64,000 bases of DNA from Pseudorhodoferax sp965279475 (lineage in GTDB: Bacteria > Pseudomonadota > Gammaproteobacteria > Burkholderiales > Burkholderiaceae_C), in assembly GCA_965279475.1 (NCBI GenBank), contig CBDIIA010000002.1, positions 372,001-436,000 of the forward strand. The letters are read 5' to 3'. Below, piece after piece: positions 26,399-35,172 of this stretch (its first letter is position 1; each line of letters opens with the position of its first letter). Under the pieces are notes generated by a model. That model did not search any database, was not told the origin of the DNA, and saw nothing but the letters and a program-made list of their open reading frames with translations. The position numbers were made by a program, and so were the translations under genes.

Positions 26399-28030
26399 AT
26401 GAACCCGCACACCCCCTCCCCCATCCTGCAGATCGACGGTCTGCACATCGCGCTGCCCGCTGGCGCCGACCGGCCGTTTGCGGTGGAAGGCATCAGCCTG
26501 TCGATCGCACCGGGCCAGACCGTCTGCGTGGTCGGCGAGTCGGGTTCGGGCAAATCGGTGATGGCCACGGCCGTGATGGGCCTGCTGCCGCGCGAACTCA
26601 AGCCCTCGGGCGGCAGCATCCGGCTGCTCGGCGAATCGCTGCTGACCGCGTCGCCCGACCGTCTGCGCGCGCTGCGCGGCAAGGCGATGGGCATGGTGTT
26701 CCAGGAGCCGATGACGGCGCTGAACCCGGTGATGACCTGCGGCGACCAGGTCGACGAGCTGCTGCGCGAGCACACCGACTGGGGCGCGTCGAAGCGCCAG
26801 CAGGAAGTGCTGCAGATCTTCGAACGCGTGCGGCTGCCGGAGCCGGCGCGCATGGTGCGCAGCTACCCGCACCAGCTGTCGGGCGGCCAGCGCCAGCGCA
26901 TCGTCATCGCCATGGCGATGATCCTGAAGCCGGCCCTGCTGATCTGCGACGAGCCGACGACGGCACTCGACGTGACCACGCAAAAAGAGATCCTGAAGCT
27001 GATCGCCGAACTGCAGGCACAGACGCATGCGGAAGGCACGGGCGGCCTGCAGAGCGCCGTGCTCTTCATCACCCACGACATGGGCGTGGTCGCCGAGATC
27101 GCCGACGAAGTGCTGGTGATGCACCAGGGCCGGTCGGTCGAGATCGGTCCGGTCGACCAGGTGCTGCACCGCCCGGCCGCCGCCTACACCCGCATGCTGC
27201 TCGACGCCGTGCCCAGCATGACGCCGCCGCCGGCGCGGCCCACACCGCCCGGCCCCGCGCTGCTGGCCGGCATGGTGGTCACCAAGACCTACCAGAGCCG
27301 CGACTGGATGGGCCGCAGCCGCGACACCCATGCGCTGCAGCAGGCCACGCTGGCCGTGCGCGCCGGCGAAACGGTGGGCGTGGTCGGCGAATCGGGCTCG
27401 GGCAAGTCGACGCTCGCGCGTTGCCTGATCCGGCTGATCGACCCCAGCGACGGCAACGTGATGTGGGGCGACACCGATGTGGCGCGCCTGCCCGAATCGA
27501 AACTGCGCCCGCTGCGCTCGCGCGTGCAGGTGGTGTTCCAGGATCCGAACCGGTCGCTGAACCCGCGCCGCAAGGTTGGCGATTCGATCGTCGAAGGCGC
27601 GATGAACTTGGGGATGGCGCACGACGAAGCGCACGCGCTGGCCGCCGACCTGATGGACAAGGTGCGGCTGCCGCGCGAAGGCCTGCAGCGCTACCCTAGC
27701 CAGTTCTCCGGCGGCCAGCGCCAGCGCATCGCGATCGCCCGCGCGCTGGCCTGCAAGCCGGCCGTGCTGGTGGCCGACGAGGCCGTGAGCGCGCTCGACG
27801 TCAGCGTGCAGGCGCAGATCCTCACGCTGCTGCGCGACATCCGCGACGAGCTGGGCCTGGGCCTGCTGTTCATCACGCACGACCTGCGCGTGGCGGCCCA
27901 GCTGTGCGACCGCGTGATCGTGATGCACCAGGGCCGGATCGTCGAAGAGGGCCTGACCACCGCGCTGTACGCGCACCCGCAGCATGACTACACCCGGCGC
28001 CTGCTGCAGGCGGCACCTGCATCGATCTGA
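26399..28030 (+). CDS. ABC transporter ATP-binding protein with two fused nucleotide-binding domains (DppD-DppF)
   Basis: 543-residue double ATPase like GsiA or YejF. Domain 1 has Walker A GESGSGKS (about 44-51), signature LSGGQRQRI and Walker B LLICDEPTTALDV. Domain 2 has GESGSGKST, FSGGQRQRI and VLVADEAVSALDV, with a Pro-rich linker near 275-290 (TPPPARPTPPGPA). Each half ends in the oligopeptide-type C-terminal extension (AAAYTRMLLDAVP and QHDYTRRLLQAAP). It powers the two permeases upstream. ATG at 26399 is the start that fits the family N-terminus; the longer in-frame reading is repeat sequence. Confidence 0.95.
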   Translation: MNPHTPSPILQIDGLHIALPAGADRPFAVEGISLSIAPGQTVCVVGESGSGKSVMATAVMGLLPRELKPSGGSIRLLGESLLTASPDRLRALRGKAMGMVFQEPMTALNPVMTCGDQVDELLREHTDWGASKRQQEVLQIFERVRLPEPARMVRSYPHQLSGGQRQRIVIAMAMILKPALLICDEPTTALDVTTQKEILKLIAELQAQTHAEGTGGLQSAVLFITHDMGVVAEIADEVLVMHQGRSVEIGPVDQVLHRPAAAYTRMLLDAVPSMTPPPARPTPPGPALLAGMVVTKTYQSRDWMGRSRDTHALQQATLAVRAGETVGVVGESGSGKSTLARCLIRLIDPSDGNVMWGDTDVARLPESKLRPLRSRVQVVFQDPNRSLNPRRKVGDSIVEGAMNLGMAHDEAHALAADLMDKVRLPREGLQRYPSQFSGGQRQRIAIARALACKPAVLVADEAVSALDVSVQAQILTLLRDIRDELGLGLLFITHDLRVAAQLCDRVIVMHQGRIVEEGLTTALYAHPQHDYTRRLLQAAPASI

Positions 28031-28097
28031 CCCGCCCCCGGTCTTCGCGGTATTCTCGAAACACCCGGAACCGCGCACTTCTTCCAGCCCCTCACCC

Positions 28098-29588
28098 ATG
28101 AAAAAGATCCTTGTCGCTGGCTACCAGCACGAAACCAATACCTTCGCTCCCACGCTGGCCGACTGGGCCGCGTTCCAGCGCGGGGACTCGTTCCCGCCGA
28201 TGTCGCACGGCCAGGCCATGCTCGACCGGATGCGCGGCGTCAACATTGCGATCGGCGGCTTCATCGATGCGGCGGGCACGCTGGGCTGGCAGCTGGTGCC
28301 CAGCAGCTGGTCGGGGGCGATCCCGTCGTCGTTCGTCACCGAGGATGCGTTCGAACGCATCTGCGAATCGATCCTGGCCGACGTGCGCCAGGGCGGCTTC
28401 GACGCGGTCTACCTCGACCTGCACGGCGCGGCCGTGGCCCAGAACGCGGCCGACAGCGAAGGCGAACTGCTCGAACGCATCCGCAAGGTCGTGGGCCCCG
28501 ATGTGCCGATCGTCGCCAGCCTCGACCTGCATGCCAACGTCACCCACCGCATGCTGCGCATCGCCGATGCGATGGTGTCCTACCGCAGCTACCCGCACGT
28601 GGACATGGCGGCCACCGGCGAGCTGGCGGCGCAACTGCTGGAGCGGCGCTTCGCGCTCGGCCGGCGCGAACCGCTGCACTACCTGCGCCTGCCGTTCCTG
28701 ATCGCACTGAACGCGCAGAGCACCTGGATGGAGCCGGCCAAGAGCCTGTACCGCGCGCTGGTCGAGCTGGACAAACGCTACGGCACGGTGCTGAGTTTCT
28801 GCATGGCCTTCCCGGCCGCCGACTTCGACGAATGCGCGCCCATGGTCTGGGGCTACGGCGTACAGGCCGAGACCGCGGTGAAGGAGCTCTATGCACTGGT
28901 CGGTGAGCCCAGCCAGTGGCGGCCCGACTACCTGGAGGCCAAGGACGCGGTGGCGCGCGCGATCTCGGTCGCCGCCGACAGCAGCAAACCCGTGGTGATC
29001 GCCGACACGCAGGACAACCCCGGCGCCGGCGGCGACAGCAACACCACCGGCCTGCTGCACGCCCTGCTGCAGCAGGGCGCGGGCCAGCGTTTCCCGGGCC
29101 AGGTCGCGCTCGGCCTGGTGTTCGACAAACACGCCGCCGAAGTGGCGCATGCCGCCGGCATCGGTGCGACGATCGAGGTGCCGGTGGGCACCGCCGTGCC
29201 CACCTTCACCGGCCAGCTCAGCGACCCGCCAGTGCAAGGCCGCTACAAGGTGCGCGCGCTGAGCGACGGCAACGTCACGCTGAAGGGCCCGATGATGACC
29301 GGCTCGCGCGTGATGCTCGGCCGCTGCGCCTGCCTGGAGATCGACGGCGTGCTGGTGGTCGTGGTCAGCGGCAAGAAGCAGCTGCTCGACCGTGAGCTGC
29401 TGCGCATGGTCGGCATCGACGCCGAGTCGATGAAGATCGTCGTGGTCAAGAGCTCGAACCACTTCCGCGCCGACTTCACACCCGTCGCCAGCCAGATCAT
29501 CGTCGCCAAGGCCTCGGGCCCGATGGCGGCGGATCCGGCCGATCTGCCGTGGAAACACCTGGGCGCCGGGATCCGCACGCGGCCCTGA
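28098..29588 (+). CDS. M81 family metallopeptidase (MlrC/microcystinase-like)
   Basis: 496-residue protein of the family named for MlrC, a zinc peptidase that finishes linearised microcystin degradation. The signatures are all present: GYQHETNTFAP at the N-terminus, YLDLHGAAV, SLDLHANVT, YRSYPHVDMAATG and DTQDNPGAGGDSNTT, then a C-terminal domain ending in KSSNHFRADFTPVAS. Length equals the family norm. It follows the importer ATPase by 67 nt and precedes an amidase, so a peptide or N-acyl amino acid entering through the ABC system is the probable substrate. Most homologues have no known substrate. Confidence 0.93.
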   Translation: MKKILVAGYQHETNTFAPTLADWAAFQRGDSFPPMSHGQAMLDRMRGVNIAIGGFIDAAGTLGWQLVPSSWSGAIPSSFVTEDAFERICESILADVRQGGFDAVYLDLHGAAVAQNAADSEGELLERIRKVVGPDVPIVASLDLHANVTHRMLRIADAMVSYRSYPHVDMAATGELAAQLLERRFALGRREPLHYLRLPFLIALNAQSTWMEPAKSLYRALVELDKRYGTVLSFCMAFPAADFDECAPMVWGYGVQAETAVKELYALVGEPSQWRPDYLEAKDAVARAISVAADSSKPVVIADTQDNPGAGGDSNTTGLLHALLQQGAGQRFPGQVALGLVFDKHAAEVAHAAGIGATIEVPVGTAVPTFTGQLSDPPVQGRYKVRALSDGNVTLKGPMMTGSRVMLGRCACLEIDGVLVVVVSGKKQLLDRELLRMVGIDAESMKIVVVKSSNHFRADFTPVASQIIVAKASGPMAADPADLPWKHLGAGIRTRP

Positions 29589-29642
29589 ACCGCACCGCAC
29601 ACCGCCGTACTTCCGACCTGTTCTTCCATTCAAGGACACGCC

Positions 29643-31070
29643 ATGTCACAACGCCGCACCGACCGCTACGCCCTCGCCGATTGCACCGCCCACGAGATGG
29701 TGCAGCTCTACCGCACCGGCCAGGCGTCGCCGGTCGAAGTGGCCAGCGCGGTGTTCGCCCGCATCGACCGCGTCGACGGCAAGCTCAACGCGTTCTGCCA
29801 TCTCGACCCCGAGGGGGCGGCGCAGGCGGCGCGCGCGAGCGAGCAGCGCTGGCTGCAGGGCACGCCGCTCGGCCCGCTCGATGGCGTGCCGGTGCCGATC
29901 AAGGACCTGATCCTCACGCGCGGCATGCCGACGCTGCGCGGCAGCCACACCATCGATGCGAACCAGGCCTGGGATGTGGATGCGCCGTCGACCGCGCGGC
30001 TGCGCGAGGCCGGCGCGGTGATCATCGGCAAGACCACCACGCCCGAGTTCGGCTGCAAGGGCGAGACGAACTCGCCGCGCAGCGGCATCACGCGCAACCC
30101 GTGGAATCCGGCCAAGACGCCGGGCGGATCGTCCGGCGGCACGGCCGCGGCCGTGGCGGCGGGCATGGGGCCGATCGGCATGGGCACGGACGGGGCGGGC
30201 TCGGTGCGCATCCCCGCATCGTTCTGCGGCAACTTCGGGCTGAAGCCGAGTTTCGGCCGGGTGCCGGCTTACCCGCTGTCGCCGTTCGGCACCGTGGCGC
30301 ATCTCGGGCCGCACACGATGAGCGTGCTCGACGCGGCGACGATGATGAACGTGCTGAAGCAGCCCGATGCGCGCGACTGGACCGCGCTGCCGTTCGATGC
30401 GCGCGACTACACGGTGGGCCTGAACGATGGCGTGCGCGGCCTGAAGATCGCATACTCGCCCAAGCTCGGCTACGCGCCCGGCGTGCACCCCGAGGTGGCG
30501 GCGGCCGTGCTGGCCGCGGCCGAGCAGTTCATCGAACTCGGCGCTCACGTCGAGCAGGTCGACCCGGGCATCGAGGACCCGCTCGACATCTCGACCGGCC
30601 TGTGGTTCCTGGGCGCCTGGCAGGTCTGGAACACGCTCACGCCCGCGCAGCAAGCCGTGACCGACCCCGACTTCAGGGCCGAGGCGGCCATCGGCAGCCG
30701 GCTGTCGGTGCTCGACGTGCAGCAACTGCATGCCCGCCGCGGCGCGCTGGGCTCGCACATGCGCCAGTTCATGCAGCGCTACGACCTGCTGCTGACGCCG
30801 TCGGTCGCGGTGCCGGCCTTCGACGCCCGGCCCGCCGGCGATGCGCCGATGGACGCCGACGCGATGCTGGGCTGGTCGCCGTTCAGCTACCCGTTCAACC
30901 TGACCCAGCAGCCGGCCTGCACCATTCCCTGTGGCCTGACCGGCGACGGCCTGCCGATCGGCCTGCAACTGGTCGGCCCGATGTTCGGCGATGCGCTGGT
31001 GCTGCGGGCAGCCCGCGCCTACGAGAGCCTGCACCCGATCCCGCGGCCGGACCTGAACCGGCTGCTGTAG
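29643..31070 (+). CDS. amidase signature family enzyme
   Basis: 475-residue amidase, last gene of the importer operon. The triad is Lys87 (GVPVPIKDL), cis-Ser163 (TPGGSSGGT) and nucleophile Ser187 (GTDGAGSVRIP). It is closer to the amidase at 207-1637 than to the one at 21188-22639, sharing GKTTTPEFG, SGITRNPWNPA and the GTDGAGS loop. AAGGAC before the ATG at 29643 supports the start. It may hydrolyse a product of the M81 peptidase or the imported compound. Confidence 0.94.
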   Translation: MSQRRTDRYALADCTAHEMVQLYRTGQASPVEVASAVFARIDRVDGKLNAFCHLDPEGAAQAARASEQRWLQGTPLGPLDGVPVPIKDLILTRGMPTLRGSHTIDANQAWDVDAPSTARLREAGAVIIGKTTTPEFGCKGETNSPRSGITRNPWNPAKTPGGSSGGTAAAVAAGMGPIGMGTDGAGSVRIPASFCGNFGLKPSFGRVPAYPLSPFGTVAHLGPHTMSVLDAATMMNVLKQPDARDWTALPFDARDYTVGLNDGVRGLKIAYSPKLGYAPGVHPEVAAAVLAAAEQFIELGAHVEQVDPGIEDPLDISTGLWFLGAWQVWNTLTPAQQAVTDPDFRAEAAIGSRLSVLDVQQLHARRGALGSHMRQFMQRYDLLLTPSVAVPAFDARPAGDAPMDADAMLGWSPFSYPFNLTQQPACTIPCGLTGDGLPIGLQLVGPMFGDALVLRAARAYESLHPIPRPDLNRLL

Positions 31071-31381
31071 CCCTGGCTGCTCGGCGTGCTGGCACGCCCG
31101 TTCCCACTGAGCGAGCAACGCCAACGGACGTTTCATACCAGTTTTCCATTGCGCTGCGCGCCACCCGCATCGCATGAAACGGTGCTCGCCAGCGCAATGC
31201 CGAAGGCCGCGGAGCAGGCCATGCCAGTGCACCCGCGGAACGGGCTTGGCCCGGCCGCTGGGTGCGCCCCTTGAGGGGGATAGGTCGGGCTACACGAAGT
31301 GAGCCCGGCCAAACGGGGTGGTTTCATCTCAGCGTCACACATCGGTCATGTAATGCGACTTCCATATGGGAGTTACTTTTC
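31071..31381. other. 311-bp intergenic region with interleaved inverted repeats and a dispersed repeat
   Basis: This gap separates the amidase from the PhoD-like gene. It holds two interleaved inverted repeats: CGTTTCAT (31129-31136) pairs with ATGAAACG (31174-31181), and CATTGCGCTG (31147-31156) pairs with CAGCGCAATG (31190-31199). The order A-B-A'-B' is that of an H-type pseudoknot. Repeat copy B follows at 31221-31320. No protein gene is supported; GGGAG at the right end belongs to the next gene. Confidence 0.6.
31221..31320 (-). repeat. dispersed repeat, copy B (inverted relative to 26246-26341)
   Basis: Read on the minus strand, this carries the same core GCTCACTTCGTGTAGCC (31288-31304), then CCCCCTCAAGGGG, CGGCCGGGC, GTTCCG and CTGGCAT as copy A. 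The two copies face each other about 4.9 kb apart around the ATPase, M81 and amidase genes. Between the blocks they diverge, so they are old or freely evolving copies. Confidence 0.75.
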
Positions 31382-33169
31382 ATGACAAATAGAACCAGCC
31401 GCCGAAGTTTCATCGTTCGCACCACGTCCGGCGCCGCCGCGCTCGCAGTCAGCAGCGCTCTGACCGCGTGTGGTGGGGACGGCGATGGCGCCGCCCCTTC
31501 CGAATTCAAGTACGGCGTGGCCAGTGGCGACCCGCTCGCAGACCGCGTGATCCTCTGGACGCATGCGCGCATCCCCGGTAGCAGCAGCGATGTGGGGCTC
31601 ACGTGGCAGGTCGCCACCGACGCCAGCTTCGGCACCGTGGTGAGTTCTGGCCGGGTCGTCGCCACCGAAGCCGCGTCGTTCACCGCCAAGGTCGACGCTA
31701 CCGGCCTCACCGCCGGCACCAGCTATTGCTACCGCTTCATCGACGATGCGGGCGTGATCTCCACCGTGGGCACCACCCGCACGCTGCCCACCGCCTCGGC
31801 CACCTCGGTGAAGCTGGCGGTGTTCTCGTGCGCGATGTACACCCGGGGCTTCTTCAACGTCTATGGCGCCGCCGTGAAGTCCGATGCGCAGTACGCCATC
31901 CACCTCGGCGACTACATCTACGAATACGGCTACGTCACCGACGAGAACAAGTCCATCGCCGTGGAACTGGGCCGCGAGAACCAGCCGGCCTACGACATCC
32001 TGACCCTCGGCGACTACCGCACACGTTATGCCCTGTACCGTTCGGACCCCGATCTGCAGGCGCTGCATGCCCGGATGCCATGGATCACCGTGTGGGACGA
32101 CCACGAGTTCGCCAACAACGCCTACATGGGCGGCGCGCAGAATCACAACCCGGCCACGCAAGGCGACTGGAACGTGCGCAAGGCGATTGCCTCCAAGGTC
32201 TACCACGAGTGGATGCCGATCCGCACGCCGGACACCGCCAACCTGCTCAAGATCTACCGCCGCTTCGACTTCGGCAAGCTGCTGACCCTGCACATGCTGG
32301 ACACCCGCATCGAAGGCCGCGACCGGCAGTACGACAACTACGGCGACAGCAATGGCCTCGCACGCTACGCGGCCGGCATGAAGCCCGACGCCAACGGCGT
32401 GGTGCCCGATGCCGCGCGCCGCATGATCAGCGCGGCGCAGCAGGACTGGCTGACCGAAGGGCTGACGAGTTCGACCGCCGCATGGCAGGTGCTCGGCAAC
32501 CAGGACATGATGGCACGCCTGTGGTTTCCCACTTCGGTGATGCGGGCCGTGGCACAGCTGTCGAGCAGCAACGGCAGCGAGTTGATCAAGACGGCGATCA
32601 CCGACTACCTGACCGCCAAGGCCACCCGCGCCACCGCCGGCGCCGCCGCGCTCACCCCGGCGCAGAAGGCGCTGCTGGACCCCGCGACGAATCCGTCCCT
32701 CCCCTACAGCCTGGACTCCTGGGACGGGTACCCGAGCAACCGCGACGCCATCCTGAAGACCGCTCGCGCACTGAAGAAGCCGCTGATCACCTTGACCGGC
32801 GACAGCCACAACGCCTGGTTCTCGCAACTGACCACACTGGCCGGAGAGAAGGCGGGCGTGGAGTTCGCCGTGGCGTCGGTGACCACGTCGGGGTTTGACT
32901 ACGCCGGGTTGGGCGGCATCGGAAGCGCCTTGGACGGCAGCATCCTGGTGTCGAAACTGGGCAACGCCGCCATCGGTGCCGGCCTGGGGCTGACCGACGA
33001 TCTGTTCTACGCTGAAACCGCCAACCGCGGCTACACGCTGATCACGGTCACCGCCGACGCCGTGCAGGGGGAGTACGTGTTCACGGACACGATCAAGTCC
33101 AGAACCTACACCGCCAAAGTGGGCCGCACGATCAAGGTGGCGGCCAGCGGTGCGATCAGCTACGCCTGA
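31382..33169 (+). CDS. PhoD-like alkaline phosphatase/phosphodiesterase, Tat-exported
   Basis: 595-residue secreted metallophosphoesterase. The leader TSRRSFIVRTTSG has the twin-arginine motif (Arg7-Arg8) and ends in LTAC (27-30), a plausible lipobox, so the protein may be a Tat-exported lipoprotein. A PhoD N-terminal beta domain (YGVASGDPLADRVILWTHA) is followed by the catalytic domain with FSCAMYTRGFFNVY, HLGDYIYEYG, WDDHEFANN and GDSHNAWFS. GGGAG upstream of the ATG at 31382 sets the start. The enzyme should release phosphate from phosphodiesters in the periplasm, relevant to the Na/Pi transporter at 40257. Confidence 0.92.
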   Translation: MTNRTSRRSFIVRTTSGAAALAVSSALTACGGDGDGAAPSEFKYGVASGDPLADRVILWTHARIPGSSSDVGLTWQVATDASFGTVVSSGRVVATEAASFTAKVDATGLTAGTSYCYRFIDDAGVISTVGTTRTLPTASATSVKLAVFSCAMYTRGFFNVYGAAVKSDAQYAIHLGDYIYEYGYVTDENKSIAVELGRENQPAYDILTLGDYRTRYALYRSDPDLQALHARMPWITVWDDHEFANNAYMGGAQNHNPATQGDWNVRKAIASKVYHEWMPIRTPDTANLLKIYRRFDFGKLLTLHMLDTRIEGRDRQYDNYGDSNGLARYAAGMKPDANGVVPDAARRMISAAQQDWLTEGLTSSTAAWQVLGNQDMMARLWFPTSVMRAVAQLSSSNGSELIKTAITDYLTAKATRATAGAAALTPAQKALLDPATNPSLPYSLDSWDGYPSNRDAILKTARALKKPLITLTGDSHNAWFSQLTTLAGEKAGVEFAVASVTTSGFDYAGLGGIGSALDGSILVSKLGNAAIGAGLGLTDDLFYAETANRGYTLITVTADAVQGEYVFTDTIKSRTYTAKVGRTIKVAASGAISYA

Positions 33170-33180
33170 CCGGCGGACGT

Positions 33181-33202
33181 CTGCCCAGCGCTCGCCGGGC
33201 AG
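33181..33202. terminator. hairpin between convergent genes
   Basis: CTGCCC (33181-33186) and GGGCAG (33197-33202) pair around a 10-nt loop in the 42-bp gap between the convergent PhoD-like and C45 genes. The stem is short and lacks a T-run, so it is only a candidate transcription end. Confidence 0.4.
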
Positions 33203-33211
33203 GGACGGCGC

Positions 33212-34348
33212 CTACACCTTGTCGAACGCGACGCGGCTGGGCACGTCGGGGGCGATCCACATCTCGCCGGTGCCGGCATTGACGATGATGCCGGCGACGC
33301 TCTCGATGCGGCTCTCGGCGGGCCAGGCCGGGTTCGGCCCGCGGCAGATGCTGAGGTAGCCGTCGCTCTCGTCGCGCAGGAACGCCTGCAGGCCGTCGAA
33401 GCCGATGCGCGCCTGCGCCGCATGCCGTGCCGCAGTGGCCAGGCGTGGCGCGCTCGAGACGAAGGCGCCCATCGGCGCCTGCTGCGGCAGCAACGACTGA
33501 CAGAGGAAATGGTTGGTGTGCACCACCACGCCATTGGTCGGCCGCAATTCGGCCCAGCCGGCGGGCGCCACTTCGAAACACGCGGCCTCGCCCGCCGCAT
33601 CGGCGCAAGGGATGTTGGACGCCGCGCCGAAACCCAGCCCGCCCAGCGCCTCCAGCCGCTCGCGCGCATGGGCGACCGAGCGGCACGACAGCAGATGCCG
33701 CAGCAGCACGTGCACCGGCAGGCCGGGCTGCTCGCCGTCCTGCAGCGAACGCACGATGTTGAGCCCCAGCGCGAACCCGGCCGCGTTGACGCCGATCTTC
33801 GCCAGCATGCCGGCCTCGGTCAGCGTGGTGATCGCCAGGCCCGCCGCATCGACCGTCTTCAGCACCACCATCGCGTCGCGCTGGCGGCCGATCCAGTCCC
33901 AGTTCTGTGCAAACCAGGCATGGCCGTCGGCGCTGGCGCTGGCCGCCACGCACATCGCCGTGCATTCGGACCAGTCGTCGATGCCGGCCGCGCGGTTGGC
34001 CTGCAGCGCCGCGTCGGCCGCATGCGGCTCGCCGTTGAGGTAGCTGGGCGGCAGGATCTCGGTGCGGCAGTTCAGCGCCAGCAGCGCATCGAGCGGCTGG
34101 CCGGCGCCCTCGGCAATGCCCTGCAGTTCATCGACCAGCGACGCGTCGAGCGCCTCGATCACCGGCAGGTAGCGCATGGCCCGGCTGCAGGCGTCGGCCC
34201 AGGCGATGCCACAGAACGCGAACAGCCGCGCATAGGTCGCGATGCTGCGGGCCACCCGGGGCGCCGTGGCGCGCCCGTAGGCCAGGCCGCGGTCGTAGGC
34301 CACGGCATCGCCGGGGATCTGCACGATGGGAAACATGCGGATGATCAT
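33212..34348 (-). CDS. C45 family peptidase/acyl-CoA:6-APA acyltransferase-like protein
   Basis: 378-residue Ntn-hydrolase-type protein. LNCRTEILP, then DDWSECTAMCV with the probable nucleophile Cys129, then AQNWDWIGRQRDAM match the pattern N-x-R-x-E, Cys, QNWDW of isopenicillin N acyltransferases and C45 peptidases, which self-cleave before the cysteine. The role may be hydrolysis or transfer of acyl groups from amides. The start is either ATG 34348 (MIIRMFPIVQ) or ATG 34336; neither has a clear ribosome site. It is divergent from coaX with a 47-nt gap. The substrate is unknown. Confidence 0.82.
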   Translation of the reverse strand: MIIRMFPIVQIPGDAVAYDRGLAYGRATAPRVARSIATYARLFAFCGIAWADACSRAMRYLPVIEALDASLVDELQGIAEGAGQPLDALLALNCRTEILPPSYLNGEPHAADAALQANRAAGIDDWSECTAMCVAASASADGHAWFAQNWDWIGRQRDAMVVLKTVDAAGLAITTLTEAGMLAKIGVNAAGFALGLNIVRSLQDGEQPGLPVHVLLRHLLSCRSVAHARERLEALGGLGFGAASNIPCADAAGEAACFEVAPAGWAELRPTNGVVVHTNHFLCQSLLPQQAPMGAFVSSAPRLATAARHAAQARIGFDGLQAFLRDESDGYLSICRGPNPAWPAESRIESVAGIIVNAGTGEMWIAPDVPSRVAFDKV

Positions 34349-34395
34349 AATCGCGTCGGTGCGCCACGACGCGCATCTGCACCGGAGGCACCCGC

Positions 34396-35163
34396 ATGAC
34401 TTTTCTCGCGATCGACATCGGCAACACGCGGCTGAAGTGGTCCCAGTACGAGGCACCACGGCCGGGCGCGAAGCTGATCGCGCAGGGTGCCGAGTTCCTC
34501 GAGAACGTCGACAAGCTGTCCGACGGGCCCTGGGCGGCCCTCACCGCACCGGACCGCATGCTGGGCTGCGTGGTGGCCGGCGATGCGCTGAAGCGCCGCG
34601 CCGAGGAACAGATGGAGCTGTGGGACGTGGCGCCGCAATGGGTCGTGGCGAGCCTGGAGGAAGCCGGCCTGCGCAACGGCTACGACCATCCCACACGGCT
34701 GGGCGCCGACCGCTGGGTGGCGATGGTGGGCGCGCGGCACCGCGTGCTGCGCCGTGAAGGGCCGCGTCCGATGGTGGTGGTGATGGTGGGCACGGCGGTG
34801 ACGGTCGAGGCGGTCGATGCCGAAGGCATGTTCCTCGGCGGCCTGATCCTGCCGGGCCACGGCATCATGCTGCGCGCGCTCGAATCCGGCACCGCCGGCC
34901 TGCACGTGCCGACCGGCGAAGTGAGTGCCTTCCCCACCAACACCAGCGACGCGCTGACCAGCGGCGGCACCTATGCGATCGCGGGTGCGGTCGAGCGCAT
35001 GGTGCAGCACGTGCACCGCCACTGCGGCACCGAGCCGGCCTGCATCATGACCGGCGGTGCCGGCTGGAAGATGGCACCGCACATGACGCGGCCGTTCGAG
35101 CTGGTGGACAACCTGATCTTCGACGGCCTGCTGGAGATGGCGCAGCTGCGCTTCGGCAGCTGA
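34396..35163 (+). CDS. coaX: type III pantothenate kinase
   Basis: 255-residue kinase catalysing the first step of coenzyme A synthesis. The type III landmarks are the phosphate loop FLAIDIGNTRLKW, PTRLGADRWVAMVGAR, VGTAVTVEAVD and GGLILPGHGIMLRAL, ending with the ASKHA fold motif MTGGAGWKM. GGAGG eight bases before the ATG at 34396 is a strong ribosome site. In many betaproteobacteria coaX sits next to birA; here it stands alone between a C45 gene and a convergent TonB receptor gene. Confidence 0.96.
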   Translation: MTFLAIDIGNTRLKWSQYEAPRPGAKLIAQGAEFLENVDKLSDGPWAALTAPDRMLGCVVAGDALKRRAEEQMELWDVAPQWVVASLEEAGLRNGYDHPTRLGADRWVAMVGARHRVLRREGPRPMVVVMVGTAVTVEAVDAEGMFLGGLILPGHGIMLRALESGTAGLHVPTGEVSAFPTNTSDALTSGGTYAIAGAVERMVQHVHRHCGTEPACIMTGGAGWKMAPHMTRPFELVDNLIFDGLLEMAQLRFGS

Positions 35164-35172
35164 GCGGAAGGG

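Noticed and set aside
34349..34459. N-terminal extension of the C45 protein to 415 residues
   Set aside because: The extra residues are Cys/Arg-rich, run into the divergent coaX start and do not match the family.
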